A DNA stretch of 33,677 nucleotides from Clostridium sp. 28_12 (GCA_001916055.1 MNRR01000046.1:1-33677); one strand, 5' to 3'. Counted from the stretch's first letter, positions 1 through 7,905 are shown. Notes: generated by a model not told the origin, from the letters alone. A program made the numbers and translations.

Positions 1-191
1 TCTTTTACATTTAATGTTAATTTACATGCTCCTTGTTGTGGTGCACACCATCCTATACCATGTGTTAAACCTGATATATCTTTTATTTCTTTTGCTTTTA
101 CCCATTTTCCTTCTTCTGGAATTGGTGCTGGTCCGTGATCTACTCCTTTTGCAACACGGCACATATTTTCTAATTCTTTTGAATAAATCAT
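1..191 (-). CDS. NifU-like Fe-S cluster scaffold protein, N-terminal part only
   Basis: The gene runs off the left edge, leaving 63 residues starting MIYSKELENMCRVAKGVDHG. The motif THGIGWCAPQQGACKL with its two cysteines matches, from memory, Clostridial proteins annotated as iron-sulfur cluster assembly scaffold (NifU-like) that begin almost identically. Such proteins hold a nascent Fe-S cluster in the cytoplasm, but the rest of the protein is outside the window, so the catalytic context cannot be checked. The ATG is preceded by AAAGGAG at a normal distance. The stop of the upstream frameshifted YezG-like gene overlaps this ribosome-binding site, so the gene is probably the last visible member of the glycolytic transcription unit. 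The family assignment rests on recognition of the N-terminus only. Confidence 0.6.
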   Translation of the reverse strand, partial: MIYSKELENMCRVAKGVDHGPAPIPEEGKWVKAKEIKDISGLTHGIGWCAPQQGACKLTLNVK

Positions 192-205
192 TTTTATTGC
201 TCCTT

Positions 206-822
206 TCATTTATTACATAAAATTTGATTTTTAATTTTTTCATTTTCTAACTTAGTTGTAAAATATTCTTTTTTATCAGAAGTATCATAAGTTATTACTT
301 TAGGCTGTATTTTTTGATAAATTCCTGTATCATATTCCTCATCTTTTTTTCTACTAGTCTGTCTATTGGCTACATATTGTTCTATTGCTAATACTTTTTT
401 CTCCAGAATATATGATGGTCATAATATTCTTCTTGATAACCTAATAGTTTATCATAGTTATATTCAACTTTAAATCTACTATTTTTTATTGAAATTGTTA
501 TATTGGACCATTTTTTCTTATTTTGTTTTGAAACCTCTTCTCTGAGCATTTTTATTGAATTGTATAAAGATTTCACTGCTTTCATATATTCTTCTTCTTC
601 AATTCCATATCTATCAGGGACTTCATATACATTTATAAATTTTCTTCTTAGAAATCCTTTTGGCATAAAATAAAAATACATTTCGCCAGTCTGAACTTCT
701 CCAAGTCTATCTATTATAGATGCATAAAGGTATAATTCATCCCATTTTTCAGGAACTACATTAAATATCTTTTTTTGTATTTCTTCATATATATCTTTTA
801 TCTTTTTACTAGTCTTTAACAA
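206..822 (-). pseudogene. YezG/DUF600-family immunity-like protein, frameshifted
   Basis: The first 144 codons read MLKTSKKIKDIYEEIQ, then WDELYLYASI and EMYFYFMP, the pattern of YezG-type (DUF600) immunity/antitoxin proteins. The frame closes with TAG at 388-390. The neighbouring frame continues without a stop from the same point to a TGA at 206-208 and encodes about 60 more plausible residues (VLAIEQYVANRQTSRKK onwards). The switch falls at a run of six A on the coding strand (395-400). One extra A would restore a single 205-residue protein with Trp-Arg-Lys-Lys-Val across the join. The start is TTG, preceded by AAAGGGTG. It begins 13 bases after gpmI, and no toxin partner is visible. It could be a real mutation, a phase-variable A-tract, or a sequencing or assembly error. 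Confidence 0.6.
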
Positions 823-835
823 CTTATTTCACCCT

Positions 836-2317
836 TTATTTTACTAGAATACTTTCTCCTGTCATTTCTTCTGGTTTTTCTATTCCTAATAATTCTAACA
901 TTGTTGGAGCTAAGTCTGCAAGTTTTCCTTCTTTAATTTTTAACTTATTATTTTCTGTCACTAATATAAGTGGCACTGGATTTGTTGTATGAGCTGTATG
1001 TGGCTCTCCTGTTTTATAATCTATCATTTGTTCACAGTTTCCATGGTCTGCTGTTATTAGTATTGTTCCGTGATGTGCAAGAATTGCTTCTACTATTTTC
1101 TCTACACATCTGTCTATTGTTTCAACAGCTTTGATTGCAGCTGGTAAACTTCCTGTATGTCCTACCATATCTGGATTTGCAAAATTTAATATTATTACAT
1201 TATATTTATCTGAATTTATTGCTTCTACTGCTTTTTCTGTAACTTCACATGCACTCATTTCTGGTTGTAAATCATATGTTGCAACTTTTGGTGATGGAAC
1301 TAATATTCTATCTTCACCTGGATATTGTTTTTCTTCTCCTCCATTAAAGAAGAATGTTACATGTGCATATTTTTCTGTTTCTGCAATACGTAGTTGTGTC
1401 ATCCCATTTTTGCTAATTACTTCTCCAAAAGTATTAACTAATGGTTCTTTTTTGAATGCTATTTTTACATTTGGCATTGTTTCGTCATAATTGGTGAAAC
1501 ATACAAAATATGTGTCCATTTTTTTGGTTTCAAATTCATTAAAATCTTTATCTACAATTGTTCTTGTTATTTCTCTTGCTCTGTCTGGTCTGAAATTGAA
1601 AAATATTACAGAGTCATGTTCTTGGATTGTTGCAATTGGTGTCTCTCCATTGCATATTACTGTTGGTTCTACAAATTCATCAAATACTTCTTTTTGATAA
1701 GAATTTTCTATTGCTATTGTTGCTGAAGTTGCTTTATTTCCTTCTCCGTTTACAAGCGCATCATAACATTTTTTTACTCTGTCCCATCTTTTATCTCTAT
1801 CCATTGCATAATATCTTCCTGATAGACTTGCTATTTTTCCAATTCCTTTTTCTCTCATTTTTTCTTCTAATTGAGTAATGTAATTTTCAGCTGATGCTGG
1901 TGGAGTATCTCTTCCATCCAAGAAACAATGTACATATACATTTTCAAAGTCTCTTCTTTTAGCCATTTCTAATAGTCCATATAAATGACGTATATGGCTA
2001 TGAACTCCTCCATCTGATACAAGTCCTAGTATATGCAATTTTGAATTGTATTTTTTACAGTTTTCTATAGCTTCAATAAATTCAGGAATTGCAAAAAAAT
2101 TTCCATCTTCTATTGATTTTGTTATTTTGGTTAATTCTTGATATACTATTCTTCCTGCTCCTATATTTGTGTGTCCTACTTCTGAATTTCCCATTTGTCC
2201 ATCTGGTAATCCAACTTTTAAACCACTTGTATTTGCTAATTTTACAGCATTTCCATCTTCTTTTTCATTTATTCCAAATCCATCTAATATCATTAGCATT
2301 ACTGGTTTTTTTTCCAT
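836..2317 (-). CDS. gpmI: 2,3-bisphosphoglycerate-independent phosphoglycerate mutase with a 17-residue internal gap
   Basis: This enzyme interconverts 3- and 2-phosphoglycerate in cytoplasmic glycolysis using two metal ions. Visible signatures are ILDGFG (Asp12), GNSEVGH with the phospho-serine (Ser45 here), the SDGGVHSH and DGRD regions, NFRPDRAREI, NFANPDMVGHTG and TADHGNCEQM near the C-terminus. Length is 493 against about 510. The catalytic serine is Ser62 in the Bacillus enzymes but Ser45 here, although Asp12 is unshifted. Exactly 17 residues are therefore missing between LANT and SGLKVGLPDG, at about base 2227/2228. In the family this stretch is a helix and strand of the phosphatase domain, so activity is uncertain. 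The reading frame is intact. It follows tpiA by 40 bases with an AAAGGGATGG ribosome-binding site and is part of the gap-pgk-tpiA operon. Confidence 0.95.
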   Translation of the reverse strand: MEKKPVMLMILDGFGINEKEDGNAVKLANTSGLKVGLPDGQMGNSEVGHTNIGAGRIVYQELTKITKSIEDGNFFAIPEFIEAIENCKKYNSKLHILGLVSDGGVHSHIRHLYGLLEMAKRRDFENVYVHCFLDGRDTPPASAENYITQLEEKMREKGIGKIASLSGRYYAMDRDKRWDRVKKCYDALVNGEGNKATSATIAIENSYQKEVFDEFVEPTVICNGETPIATIQEHDSVIFFNFRPDRAREITRTIVDKDFNEFETKKMDTYFVCFTNYDETMPNVKIAFKKEPLVNTFGEVISKNGMTQLRIAETEKYAHVTFFFNGGEEKQYPGEDRILVPSPKVATYDLQPEMSACEVTEKAVEAINSDKYNVIILNFANPDMVGHTGSLPAAIKAVETIDRCVEKIVEAILAHHGTILITADHGNCEQMIDYKTGEPHTAHTTNPVPLILVTENNKLKIKEGKLADLAPTMLELLGIEKPEEMTGESILVK

Positions 2318-2357
2318 ATTTCCATCCCTTTCTGCTTTTTTGAAGTATTATTTGCAA

Positions 2358-3110
2358 TTATTCATCAAACTTTACTATTTTTGAGAATTCTTCTGCTTTT
2401 AAGCTGGCTCCTCCAACTAGTCCTCCATCAATATCTGACATTTCGAATAATTCCTTAGCATTTGATGATTTTACACTTCCCCCATACTGTATTATAACTC
2501 CTTCTGCCTCGTTTTGTCCATATATTTCTGCTATTTTTTTTCTTATCTGCATTATTGTGGTATTTGCATCTTCTTTTGTTGCAGTTTTTCCTGTTCCTAT
2601 TGCCCAAATTGGTTCATATGCTACAATGATTTTTTCTAAATCAGATGCATTTATACCTTCAAATGCTTTTGCTATCTGATTTGTTACAACTTTCTCTGTT
2701 TTTCCTGCTTCTCTTTGTTCTAATGTCTCTCCTACACATACTATTGGTTTTAATCCATGTGCTAATGCAGACTTGATTTTTTTATTTACAGTTTCATCTG
2801 TTTCTGCAAAATATTGTCTTCTTTCAGAATGTCCTATAATTACATATTCAACTCCAATTGATTTTAGCATTGGAGCTGATACTTCTCCTGTGTATGCACC
2901 TTTTTCTTCCCAATGCATATTTTGAGCTCCTATTTTAATATTTGTATCTTGAACATGTAATAAAGCATAAAATAAATCTGTATATGGAACACATAAAACA
3001 ACTTCATTTTTAGTATCTTTAACAAGCGGTGTTAACTCTTGTATAAAATCTATTGCTTCATTTGGAAGCATGTTCATTTTCCAATTTCCAGCTATTACTT
3101 TTCTTCTCAT
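2358..3110 (-). CDS. tpiA: Triosephosphate isomerase
   Basis: The enzyme interconverts dihydroxyacetone phosphate and glyceraldehyde 3-phosphate in glycolysis. The 250-residue length is standard for the (beta/alpha)8 family. The substrate lysine lies in GNWKMNM near residue 12, the electrophilic histidine in IGHSERR, and the catalytic glutamate in VAYEPIWAIGTGKTA (the flexible-loop region). The phosphate-binding IQYGGSVKSSNA is near the C-terminus. All catalytic residues are present. Its ATG overlaps the stop of the guanylate-kinase-like gene as TAATG, which implies translational coupling. gpmI follows in the same direction. There is no sign of degradation. Confidence 0.97.
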   Translation of the reverse strand: MRRKVIAGNWKMNMLPNEAIDFIQELTPLVKDTKNEVVLCVPYTDLFYALLHVQDTNIKIGAQNMHWEEKGAYTGEVSAPMLKSIGVEYVIIGHSERRQYFAETDETVNKKIKSALAHGLKPIVCVGETLEQREAGKTEKVVTNQIAKAFEGINASDLEKIIVAYEPIWAIGTGKTATKEDANTTIMQIRKKIAEIYGQNEAEGVIIQYGGSVKSSNAKELFEMSDIDGGLVGGASLKAEEFSKIVKFDE

Positions 3111-3664
3111 TATTCAACTCTCCTTTTTTCTATAATCTTAAGCAACTCATTTTTTGCTTTTTCTGTATAATCATTTATAAAAACATAGTCAAATTGTTTT
3201 TGTAAATCTTTATTTTGCTCATATTCTTTAATATGTTCATCAATTTCTTTCAAACGTTTTTGTTCAGTTTCTTTTGATAAGTTTCTTTTTCGTAGTTCTT
3301 GTTTAGCTCTTTCCAAGTCTTTAGGTATCATATAAATCGAAAATACATTTTTAGCATTTTTCTTAAATTCATAAATTGTACTATAATGTACTTCTGTTAC
3401 TTGATTAACATTTGAATCAAGATCTGCTTTTCTGTATGCATATTTTGATCCTAAAAATTCAAAATCAACTACTATTTGTTTTTCTTTTTTTAATTTTTCA
3501 AATTCCTCTTCACTAACAAATTCTTTATCTATTCCATTTACTTCGCCAATTCTTTTTTCTCTAGTTGTTACAATTACTAGATTTTTAAAGCATAGTTCTT
3601 CTGAAATAGTATTTTTAAAAAAAGATTTTCCTGTTCCTGTTACTCCTGATAATGTTACTATCAT
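3110..3664 (-). CDS. Guanylate-kinase-like P-loop kinase inside the glycolytic operon
   Basis: The 184-residue protein has an N-terminal P-loop (SGVTGTGKSFFKN) and the GMP-kinase-type segment TTREKRIGEVNGIDKEFVS, which resembles the TTRxxRxGExxGxDYxFV region of guanylate kinases. The conserved tyrosine there is replaced by Lys, and the rest is divergent. A housekeeping gmk may exist elsewhere, and this copy may have a different substrate. It overlaps the upstream Nudix gene by 4 bases (ATGA) and the downstream tpiA by 1 base. It is therefore co-translated with a nucleotide-cleaning hydrolase within a glycolytic operon. The coupling suggests a nucleotide-related job, but the exact substrate cannot be read from the sequence. 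Confidence 0.75.
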   Translation of the reverse strand: MIVTLSGVTGTGKSFFKNTISEELCFKNLVIVTTREKRIGEVNGIDKEFVSEEEFEKLKKEKQIVVDFEFLGSKYAYRKADLDSNVNQVTEVHYSTIYEFKKNAKNVFSIYMIPKDLERAKQELRKRNLSKETEQKRLKEIDEHIKEYEQNKDLQKQFDYVFINDYTEKAKNELLKIIEKRRVE

Positions 3665-4227
3665 TTTCGTTCCTTTCCTTTTTCTTGGTTATTACAAATA
3701 TTTCTAACTTTTTCGAATATCTCTTTATAATTATAATTTTTAGGAAACTTAGTTCTTCCACTTTTTATTAGTTCAAATGTTTCTTCAAGTGGTAACCAAA
3801 CTATTTTGTCAATTTCGCTTTCTTGATATATAACATCAGAGCTATTTCTTTTTAAACAATAAAATGTGATAAAGAAGTTTTTAATTTTTCCTGAACTTTC
3901 AAACTGTAATGGTATTGCATCAGGAGTTATCTTTGCAACATTTACTGCTTCTTCTAATTGTATTCCTAGTTCTTCTTTTAATTCCCTTATCATAGCTTGT
4001 GTTTGAGTTTCTTCTCCATCAACATGTCCTGAACATAAATCCAATTTACCAGGTGTAAGCCCTTTATTTACTCTTTTTTCAATAAGGGCTTCTCCTTTTT
4101 CATTTATTACAAAACATGTTACACCATTTAGCCATTCATCATCATTTAATTGTTTTTCTTTGTTTGTATTTATTAATTTTCTTAATTTTCCTTCTTTATC
4201 ATATACTTTATATTGTATTGTTTTCAT
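3661..4227 (-). CDS. Nudix hydrolase
   Basis: The Nudix box is complete: GHVDGEE, seven residues, then RELKEELGI, matching Gx5Ex7REUxEExGU with its metal-binding glutamates. Such enzymes hydrolyse nucleoside diphosphates linked to another moiety. The preceding LTPGKLDLCSGHV and the N-terminal sequence INEKGEALIEKR resemble the YfcD / isopentenyl-diphosphate-isomerase-like subgroup, but the substrate is not determined by what is visible. The protein is 188 residues long. The gene starts 11 bases after pgk and overlaps the guanylate-kinase-like gene by 4 bases. That gene's ribosome-binding site (AAGGAA) lies inside this gene's last codons. Context indicates an operon member between pgk and tpiA. 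Confidence 0.9.
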   Translation of the reverse strand: MKTIQYKVYDKEGKLRKLINTNKEKQLNDDEWLNGVTCFVINEKGEALIEKRVNKGLTPGKLDLCSGHVDGEETQTQAMIRELKEELGIQLEEAVNVAKITPDAIPLQFESSGKIKNFFITFYCLKRNSSDVIYQESEIDKIVWLPLEETFELIKSGRTKFPKNYNYKEIFEKVRNICNNQEKGKERK

Positions 4228-4238
4228 TTTCTACATCC

Positions 4239-5423
4239 TTATTTATCTTGTAAACATTCAATTCCTGGTAGTTTCTTTCCTTCTAAGAATTCAAGTGAAG
4301 CTCCTCCACCTGTTGAAATATGTGTCATTCTATCAGCTAATCCAGCTTTTTCAACTGCTGCTGCTGAATCTCCACCACCAATTATTGTTGTTGCATCTAA
4401 TTCTGCTAATGCATGTGCAATTGCATTTGTTCCAATTGCAAATTGGTCAAATTCGAATAATCCTAAAGGTCCATTCCATACAACTGTTTTTGCTGTTTTT
4501 AATTCATTTTCGAACATTTCAATTGTTTTTTCTCCAATATCAAATCCTTCCCAGCCTTCTGGAATTTCTGTCCAAGCTACAGTTTTGCTTTCTGTGTCTG
4601 GTTTAAATTCTTTTCCAACTTTTGTATCAACTGGTAATAAGAATTTTACACCTTTTTCTTCTGCTTTTTTCATTAAGCTTAATGCTAGTTCACATTTATC
4701 TGGTTCACATAGTGAATTTCCAACCTCATATCCTTGTGCTTTGAAGAATGTGTATGCCATTCCTCCACCAATCATTAATGTATCTACTTTTTCTAATAAA
4801 CTATCTATAACACCTATTTTGTCTGATACTTTTGCTCCTCCAAGTATTGCAACAAATGGCCTTTCTGGATTGTTTAAAGCATCTCCTAAGAATCTCAATT
4901 CTTTTTCAATTAAGAATCCTGATACAGATGGTAAATAATGTGATATACCTTCTGTTGAGGCATGTGCTCTATGTGCTGTTCCAAATGCATCATTTACAAA
5001 TACTTCTGCCATACTTGCTAATTGTTTTGCAAATTCTGGGGCATTATCTGTTTCTTCTCTGTGGAATCTAACATTTTCAAGTAACATTACTTGTCCTTCT
5101 TGTAAATTTGCTGCTAATGATTTTGCACTTTCTCCAATAACATCTTTTGCCATTAAAACTTCTTGCCCTAATAATTTTGATAGTTCTTTTGCAACAGGTG
5201 CCAAAGAAAATTCAGGTTTAACTTCTCCCTTTGGTCTTCCTAAATGTGATGCTAAAATTATTCTACAATTTTGTTCAATTAAATATTTAATAGTTGGCAA
5301 TGCTGCAACTATTCTTCTGTTATCTGTAATATTTTGATTTTCGTCCATTGGAACATTAAAATCACATCTTACAAATACTTTTTTTCCTTTTAAATCTATA
5401 TCTCTTACAGTTTTTTTACTCAT
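4239..5423 (-). CDS. pgk: Phosphoglycerate kinase
   Basis: This enzyme transfers the acyl phosphate of 1,3-bisphosphoglycerate to ADP, the first ATP-forming step of lower glycolysis. The 394-residue length is typical. Substrate-binding residues lie in RCDFNVPMDENQ and SHLGRPKGE in the N-terminal domain. Hinge and nucleotide regions include NDAFGTAHRAHAS, GGAKVSDKIGVI, and near the C-terminus IGGGDSAAAVEKAG and HISTGGGASLEFLEG. All are intact. The start has the ribosome-binding site AGGAAGG. It lies downstream of gap across a hairpin (5482-5507), so its level may be set by partial termination or RNA processing there. Confidence 0.98.
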   Translation of the reverse strand: MSKKTVRDIDLKGKKVFVRCDFNVPMDENQNITDNRRIVAALPTIKYLIEQNCRIILASHLGRPKGEVKPEFSLAPVAKELSKLLGQEVLMAKDVIGESAKSLAANLQEGQVMLLENVRFHREETDNAPEFAKQLASMAEVFVNDAFGTAHRAHASTEGISHYLPSVSGFLIEKELRFLGDALNNPERPFVAILGGAKVSDKIGVIDSLLEKVDTLMIGGGMAYTFFKAQGYEVGNSLCEPDKCELALSLMKKAEEKGVKFLLPVDTKVGKEFKPDTESKTVAWTEIPEGWEGFDIGEKTIEMFENELKTAKTVVWNGPLGLFEFDQFAIGTNAIAHALAELDATTIIGGGDSAAAVEKAGLADRMTHISTGGGASLEFLEGKKLPGIECLQDK

Positions 5424-5477
5424 TGATACTTCATCCTTCCTTTATCATATTGATTACTTTTAATTTATTAAACGACT

Positions 5478-5507
5478 AAAAGGCTAGAGGCTAGAAAGCC
5501 ACTAACC
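5478..5507 (-). terminator. Hairpin between gap and pgk (weak terminator or processing stem)
   Basis: On the minus strand the arms GGTTAGTGGCT and AGCCTCTAGCC pair over 11 positions with one mismatch and one G-U pair, with loop TTCT (5482-5507). TTTTAG follows. The U-tract is short, so it would be a leaky terminator or an mRNA-stabilising/processing stem that lets gap be expressed above the rest of the operon. No separate promoter for pgk was seen between it and the pgk start. Confidence 0.6.
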
Positions 5508-5517
5508 TTAAAATATA

Positions 5518-6528
5518 TTATTGATGGTCAACTGATGACATATAGCAAGCTAAGTCAACTAATTTGTTTGAATATCCCCATTCATTGTCATACCAAGCTA
5601 CTAATTTAACAAATGTATCTGTTAACATTATTCCTGCTGATGCATCAAATATTGATGTATGGATATCTGAAATGAAATCTGAAGAAACTACAGCTTCGTC
5701 TGTATATTCCATTATTCCTTTCATTTCGTTTTCTGTAGCTCTTTTTACAGCTGCACAAATTTCTTCATATGATGTTGGTCTTTCTAGGTTAACTGTTAAG
5801 TCAACAACTGAAACATCAACTGTTGGAACTCTGAATGACATTCCTGTTAATTTTCCATTTAATGATGGAATAACTTTTCCTACTGCTTTTGCAGCTCCTG
5901 TAGATGAAGGAATGATGTTTGCTGCTGCTGCACGTCCACCTCTCCAATCTTTTTTAGAAGCTCCATCAACTGTTTTTTGTGTTGCTGTTGTTGAATGAAC
6001 AGTTGTCATAAGTCCTTCTTTAATTCCAAAATTATCGTTTATTACTTTTGCAAGTGGTGCTAAACAGTTTGTTGTACATGACGCATTTGATACTATGTTC
6101 ATATCTGTTGTGTATGTTTCATTATTTACTCCCATTACAAACATTGGTGCATCTTTTGATGGTGCACTTATTAATACTTTTTTAGCTCCTGCATCTAAAT
6201 GAGCTTGTGCTTTTTCCATTGTTGTGAATACTCCTGAACATTCTAGAACATATTCTACTCCTAATTCTCCCCAAGGAATGTTCTTTGGGTCCATTTCATT
6301 ATATACTTTTATTGTTCTTCCATTTACTACTAAATTTCCATCTTTTTTTTCTACTGTTCCGTTGAATCTTCCATGTACAGTATCAAATTTTGTCATATAT
6401 GCCATGTAGTCTGCTGCTACAAATGGGTCATTAACTGCTACTACCTCTACCTCCTCTTTTCCTAATGCTGCTTGGAATGCTAATTTTCCAATTCTTCCAA
6501 ATCCGTTAATTCCTACTTTTACTGACAT
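5518..6528 (-). CDS. gap: Glyceraldehyde-3-phosphate dehydrogenase, type I
   Basis: This enzyme oxidises and phosphorylates glyceraldehyde 3-phosphate with NAD. The 336-residue protein begins with the Rossmann motif GINGFGRIGKLAF. It contains the catalytic cysteine in SNASCTTNCLAPLAK and the histidine in TTVHSTTATQ, and ends with the conserved WYDNEWGYS segment. Everything needed for catalysis is present. It is first in the operon, with its own strong promoter (6614-6642), a hairpin in the 5' leader (6545-6584) and the ribosome-binding site AAGGAGG. No CggR-type regulator is encoded next to it. Confidence 0.98.
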   Translation of the reverse strand: MSVKVGINGFGRIGKLAFQAALGKEEVEVVAVNDPFVAADYMAYMTKFDTVHGRFNGTVEKKDGNLVVNGRTIKVYNEMDPKNIPWGELGVEYVLECSGVFTTMEKAQAHLDAGAKKVLISAPSKDAPMFVMGVNNETYTTDMNIVSNASCTTNCLAPLAKVINDNFGIKEGLMTTVHSTTATQKTVDGASKKDWRGGRAAAANIIPSSTGAAKAVGKVIPSLNGKLTGMSFRVPTVDVSVVDLTVNLERPTSYEEICAAVKRATENEMKGIMEYTDEAVVSSDFISDIHTSIFDASAGIMLTDTFVKLVAWYDNEWGYSNKLVDLACYMSSVDHQ

Positions 6529-6544
6529 AAAAATTTCCTCCTTT

Positions 6545-6584
6545 TTAGATGTTAGTTTATTTATCTCTTTTTTCTAACGTCTAA
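6545..6584 (-). promoter_or_regulatory. Hairpin in the gap 5' leader
   Basis: Arms TTAGACGTTAG (6574-6584) and CTAACATCTAA (6545-6555) pair over 11 positions with one mismatch, separated by an 18-base A-rich loop, just upstream of the AAAAGGAGG ribosome-binding site. It lies inside the transcript from the promoter at 6614-6642. It could stabilise the abundant gap mRNA or bind a regulator. There is no U-tract, so it is not a terminator. Confidence 0.55.
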
Positions 6585-6613
6585 CTCTATTTTTACCTTT
6601 TTAAGGCAAATTC

Positions 6614-6656
6614 ATTCTATAACAAATTTCTTTACATTTCAAGTACTATTTGAAAT
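6614..6656 (-). promoter_or_regulatory. Sigma-A promoter of the glycolytic operon with a palindrome over the -35
   Basis: TTGAAA (6637-6642) and TAGAAT (6614-6619) are separated by exactly 17 bases. A palindrome with 7-base arms, ATTTCAA and TTGAAAT (6636-6642 and 6650-6656), covers the -35. It could be an operator, or the 3' hairpin of the upstream gene, which ends at 6659. The leader to gap is about 80 bases. Confidence 0.75.
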
Positions 6657-6658
6657 TT

Positions 6659-7093
6659 TTATAAGTATTTTTTCAATGTCTCTACACTATCTTCTTGCAT
6701 AACAACAAAATCGTTCAAAATATTTTTAACTTCGTTATCTACACTTGGATTATTATTAAGCAATCTTCTTCCCTCTATTATTCCCATATTAGTTCCTTGC
6801 ATTAATAATTCAGAAATTTTAGAATTACTTTGATCATTCATTGTTTTCATATTTATCCCATACCATGTCATCATTTTTTCCATCTTATTTGTCTCATGTG
6901 GTTCTTTGCTTGCATATTGAGAATATATATTATCAATTCTTTCGGATATTTTTTTATATTTTCCATATTCAACATCCAATACTTTTTTAAATCTTTCGTC
7001 TCCAACCTTACTAGACACAAAATGAATTGCATCCATTCCCATTGTGGTTCCTTTATTAACCTCATCCAAAACTTTTACATTAATATCTTCCAT
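6659..7093 (-). CDS. Small all-helical protein of unknown function, possibly ferritin-like four-helix bundle
   Basis: This 144-residue protein starts after AAGGAGG. Four helical stretches can be proposed: about residues 3-28, 34-60, 72-100 and 118-144, with no signal peptide or membrane segment. The pattern TNMGIIEGRRLLNNN followed by FVVMQEDSVETLKKYL recalls small four-helix-bundle proteins found widely in spore-forming Clostridia and often annotated as hypothetical. Acidic and histidine residues are present (DVEYGKY, EPHETNKMEK), but no clear di-iron EXXH pair is seen, so metal binding is not claimed. It stands between a strong terminator at its 5' side (7144-7186) and the gap promoter. I see no obvious promoter of its own. 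Confidence 0.7.
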   Translation of the reverse strand: MEDINVKVLDEVNKGTTMGMDAIHFVSSKVGDERFKKVLDVEYGKYKKISERIDNIYSQYASKEPHETNKMEKMMTWYGINMKTMNDQSNSKISELLMQGTNMGIIEGRRLLNNNPSVDNEVKNILNDFVVMQEDSVETLKKYL

Positions 7094-7143
7094 AAATTTT
7101 ACCTCCTTATGCTATTTTTACCAGTTATAAAATAATTATGCAC

Positions 7144-7186
7144 AAAAATACCGCATACAAGCTCAATTAGAGCCAGCATGCAGTAT
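7144..7186 (-). terminator. Strong intrinsic terminator
   Basis: On the minus strand a 17-position stem (7170-7186 with 7148-7164, a few G-U pairs and one mismatch, 5-base loop) is followed directly by TTTTT. It ends transcription of the 7201-7806 gene and separates it from the four-helix protein gene. Confidence 0.85.
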
Positions 7187-7200
7187 GATTGGATTATTAA

Positions 7201-7806
7201 TTAACAAAGTTTTGATAGTGAAATATAGTCACTTTTGTTTTTGTCATTCAGCATAATCCAAGTTGTCAAACCTGTTTCAACACTGTATTCATTTTTATGA
7301 AGTGAACTTCTATAAATCACATCATGTTTAGTCAAACATCTTGTTTTTCTATATGCATAATAGATTGGAATAGATTCATCTTTTTCGAGCTTTACTTTTA
7401 TCAAATAAATATTAGCCAGGAATTCTCCAATTTCCGCTTCTGTATCTAGATACCGAATTCTACGTATCACCTCTACTTTTTCCTTTTTATCTTTAGGAAT
7501 GAAGATGTCATCTGGAACAACACCTGTACTTCTAAGTAGAGCATAGACTCCATCATTATTTTTTTCGGTAGTCTTAGCCAGATAATACATATCCTTTTTT
7601 ACTTTTTCCATTGTAACTCTCTTAACAAAAAGATTTTCTTTTAAATCTTCTGTGCTTACAATACCATCAAAAAGGAAATAAAGTTGATAGTGTCTTCTTT
7701 TCTTCTCGACATACTCTGGAATCGAAAACTGTGTTTTTCCATTTACACTTGTAATCTCAAAATTCCATTCTCTTTCGAAAAGCCCTTTGTTAATAAAAAA
7801 GATCAT
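7201..7806 (-). CDS. Protein of unknown function in its own transcription unit
   Basis: I do not recognise this 201-residue protein. It is soluble-looking, starts MIFFINKGLFEREWNFEI, has a basic central region (KKDMYYLAKTTEKNN, then KDKKEKVEVIRRIRYLD) and ends SLSKLC. No signal peptide, transmembrane helix or catalytic motif is evident. The start is fixed by TTAGGAGG before ATG. It has its own sigma-A promoter whose -35 contains the stop codon of the exporter gene, an 18-bp palindrome in the leader, and a strong terminator directly after its stop. Base composition is visibly richer in G/C than the housekeeping genes. The isolated promoter-gene-terminator arrangement suggests an acquired, moron-like cassette. 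Confidence 0.7.
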   Translation of the reverse strand: MIFFINKGLFEREWNFEITSVNGKTQFSIPEYVEKKRRHYQLYFLFDGIVSTEDLKENLFVKRVTMEKVKKDMYYLAKTTEKNNDGVYALLRSTGVVPDDIFIPKDKKEKVEVIRRIRYLDTEAEIGEFLANIYLIKVKLEKDESIPIYYAYRKTRCLTKHDVIYRSSLHKNEYSVETGLTTWIMLNDKNKSDYISLSKLC

Positions 7807-7851
7807 TCTGTTGCCTCCTAAGATGTCAATGTTAATAGTTTCAGTTCCTTC

Positions 7852-7869
7852 ACAGTATAATTATACTGT
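7852..7869. promoter_or_regulatory. Perfect 18-bp palindrome in a leader
   Basis: ACAGTATAATTATACTGT is a perfect palindrome in the leader of the 7201-7806 gene, about 40 bp downstream of the -10. It is a candidate operator. An orphan AAGGAGGT lies between promoter and palindrome with no usable start codon after it. Confidence 0.5.
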
Positions 7870-7905
7870 AATTTATATACCTCCTTCTTTATTTGAACCT
7901 ACAAT

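Noticed and set aside
22..243. A 73-codon minus-strand frame over the left edge
   Set aside because: It is rich in Arg/Asn and lies in the wrong frame. The NifU-like frame from 191 has the ribosome-binding site and recognisable protein sequence.
1131..1878. Several plus-strand open frames opposite gpmI and other genes
   Set aside because: They are shadows of real minus-strand genes, with Leu/Phe/Ser-rich low-complexity translations and no ribosome-binding sites.
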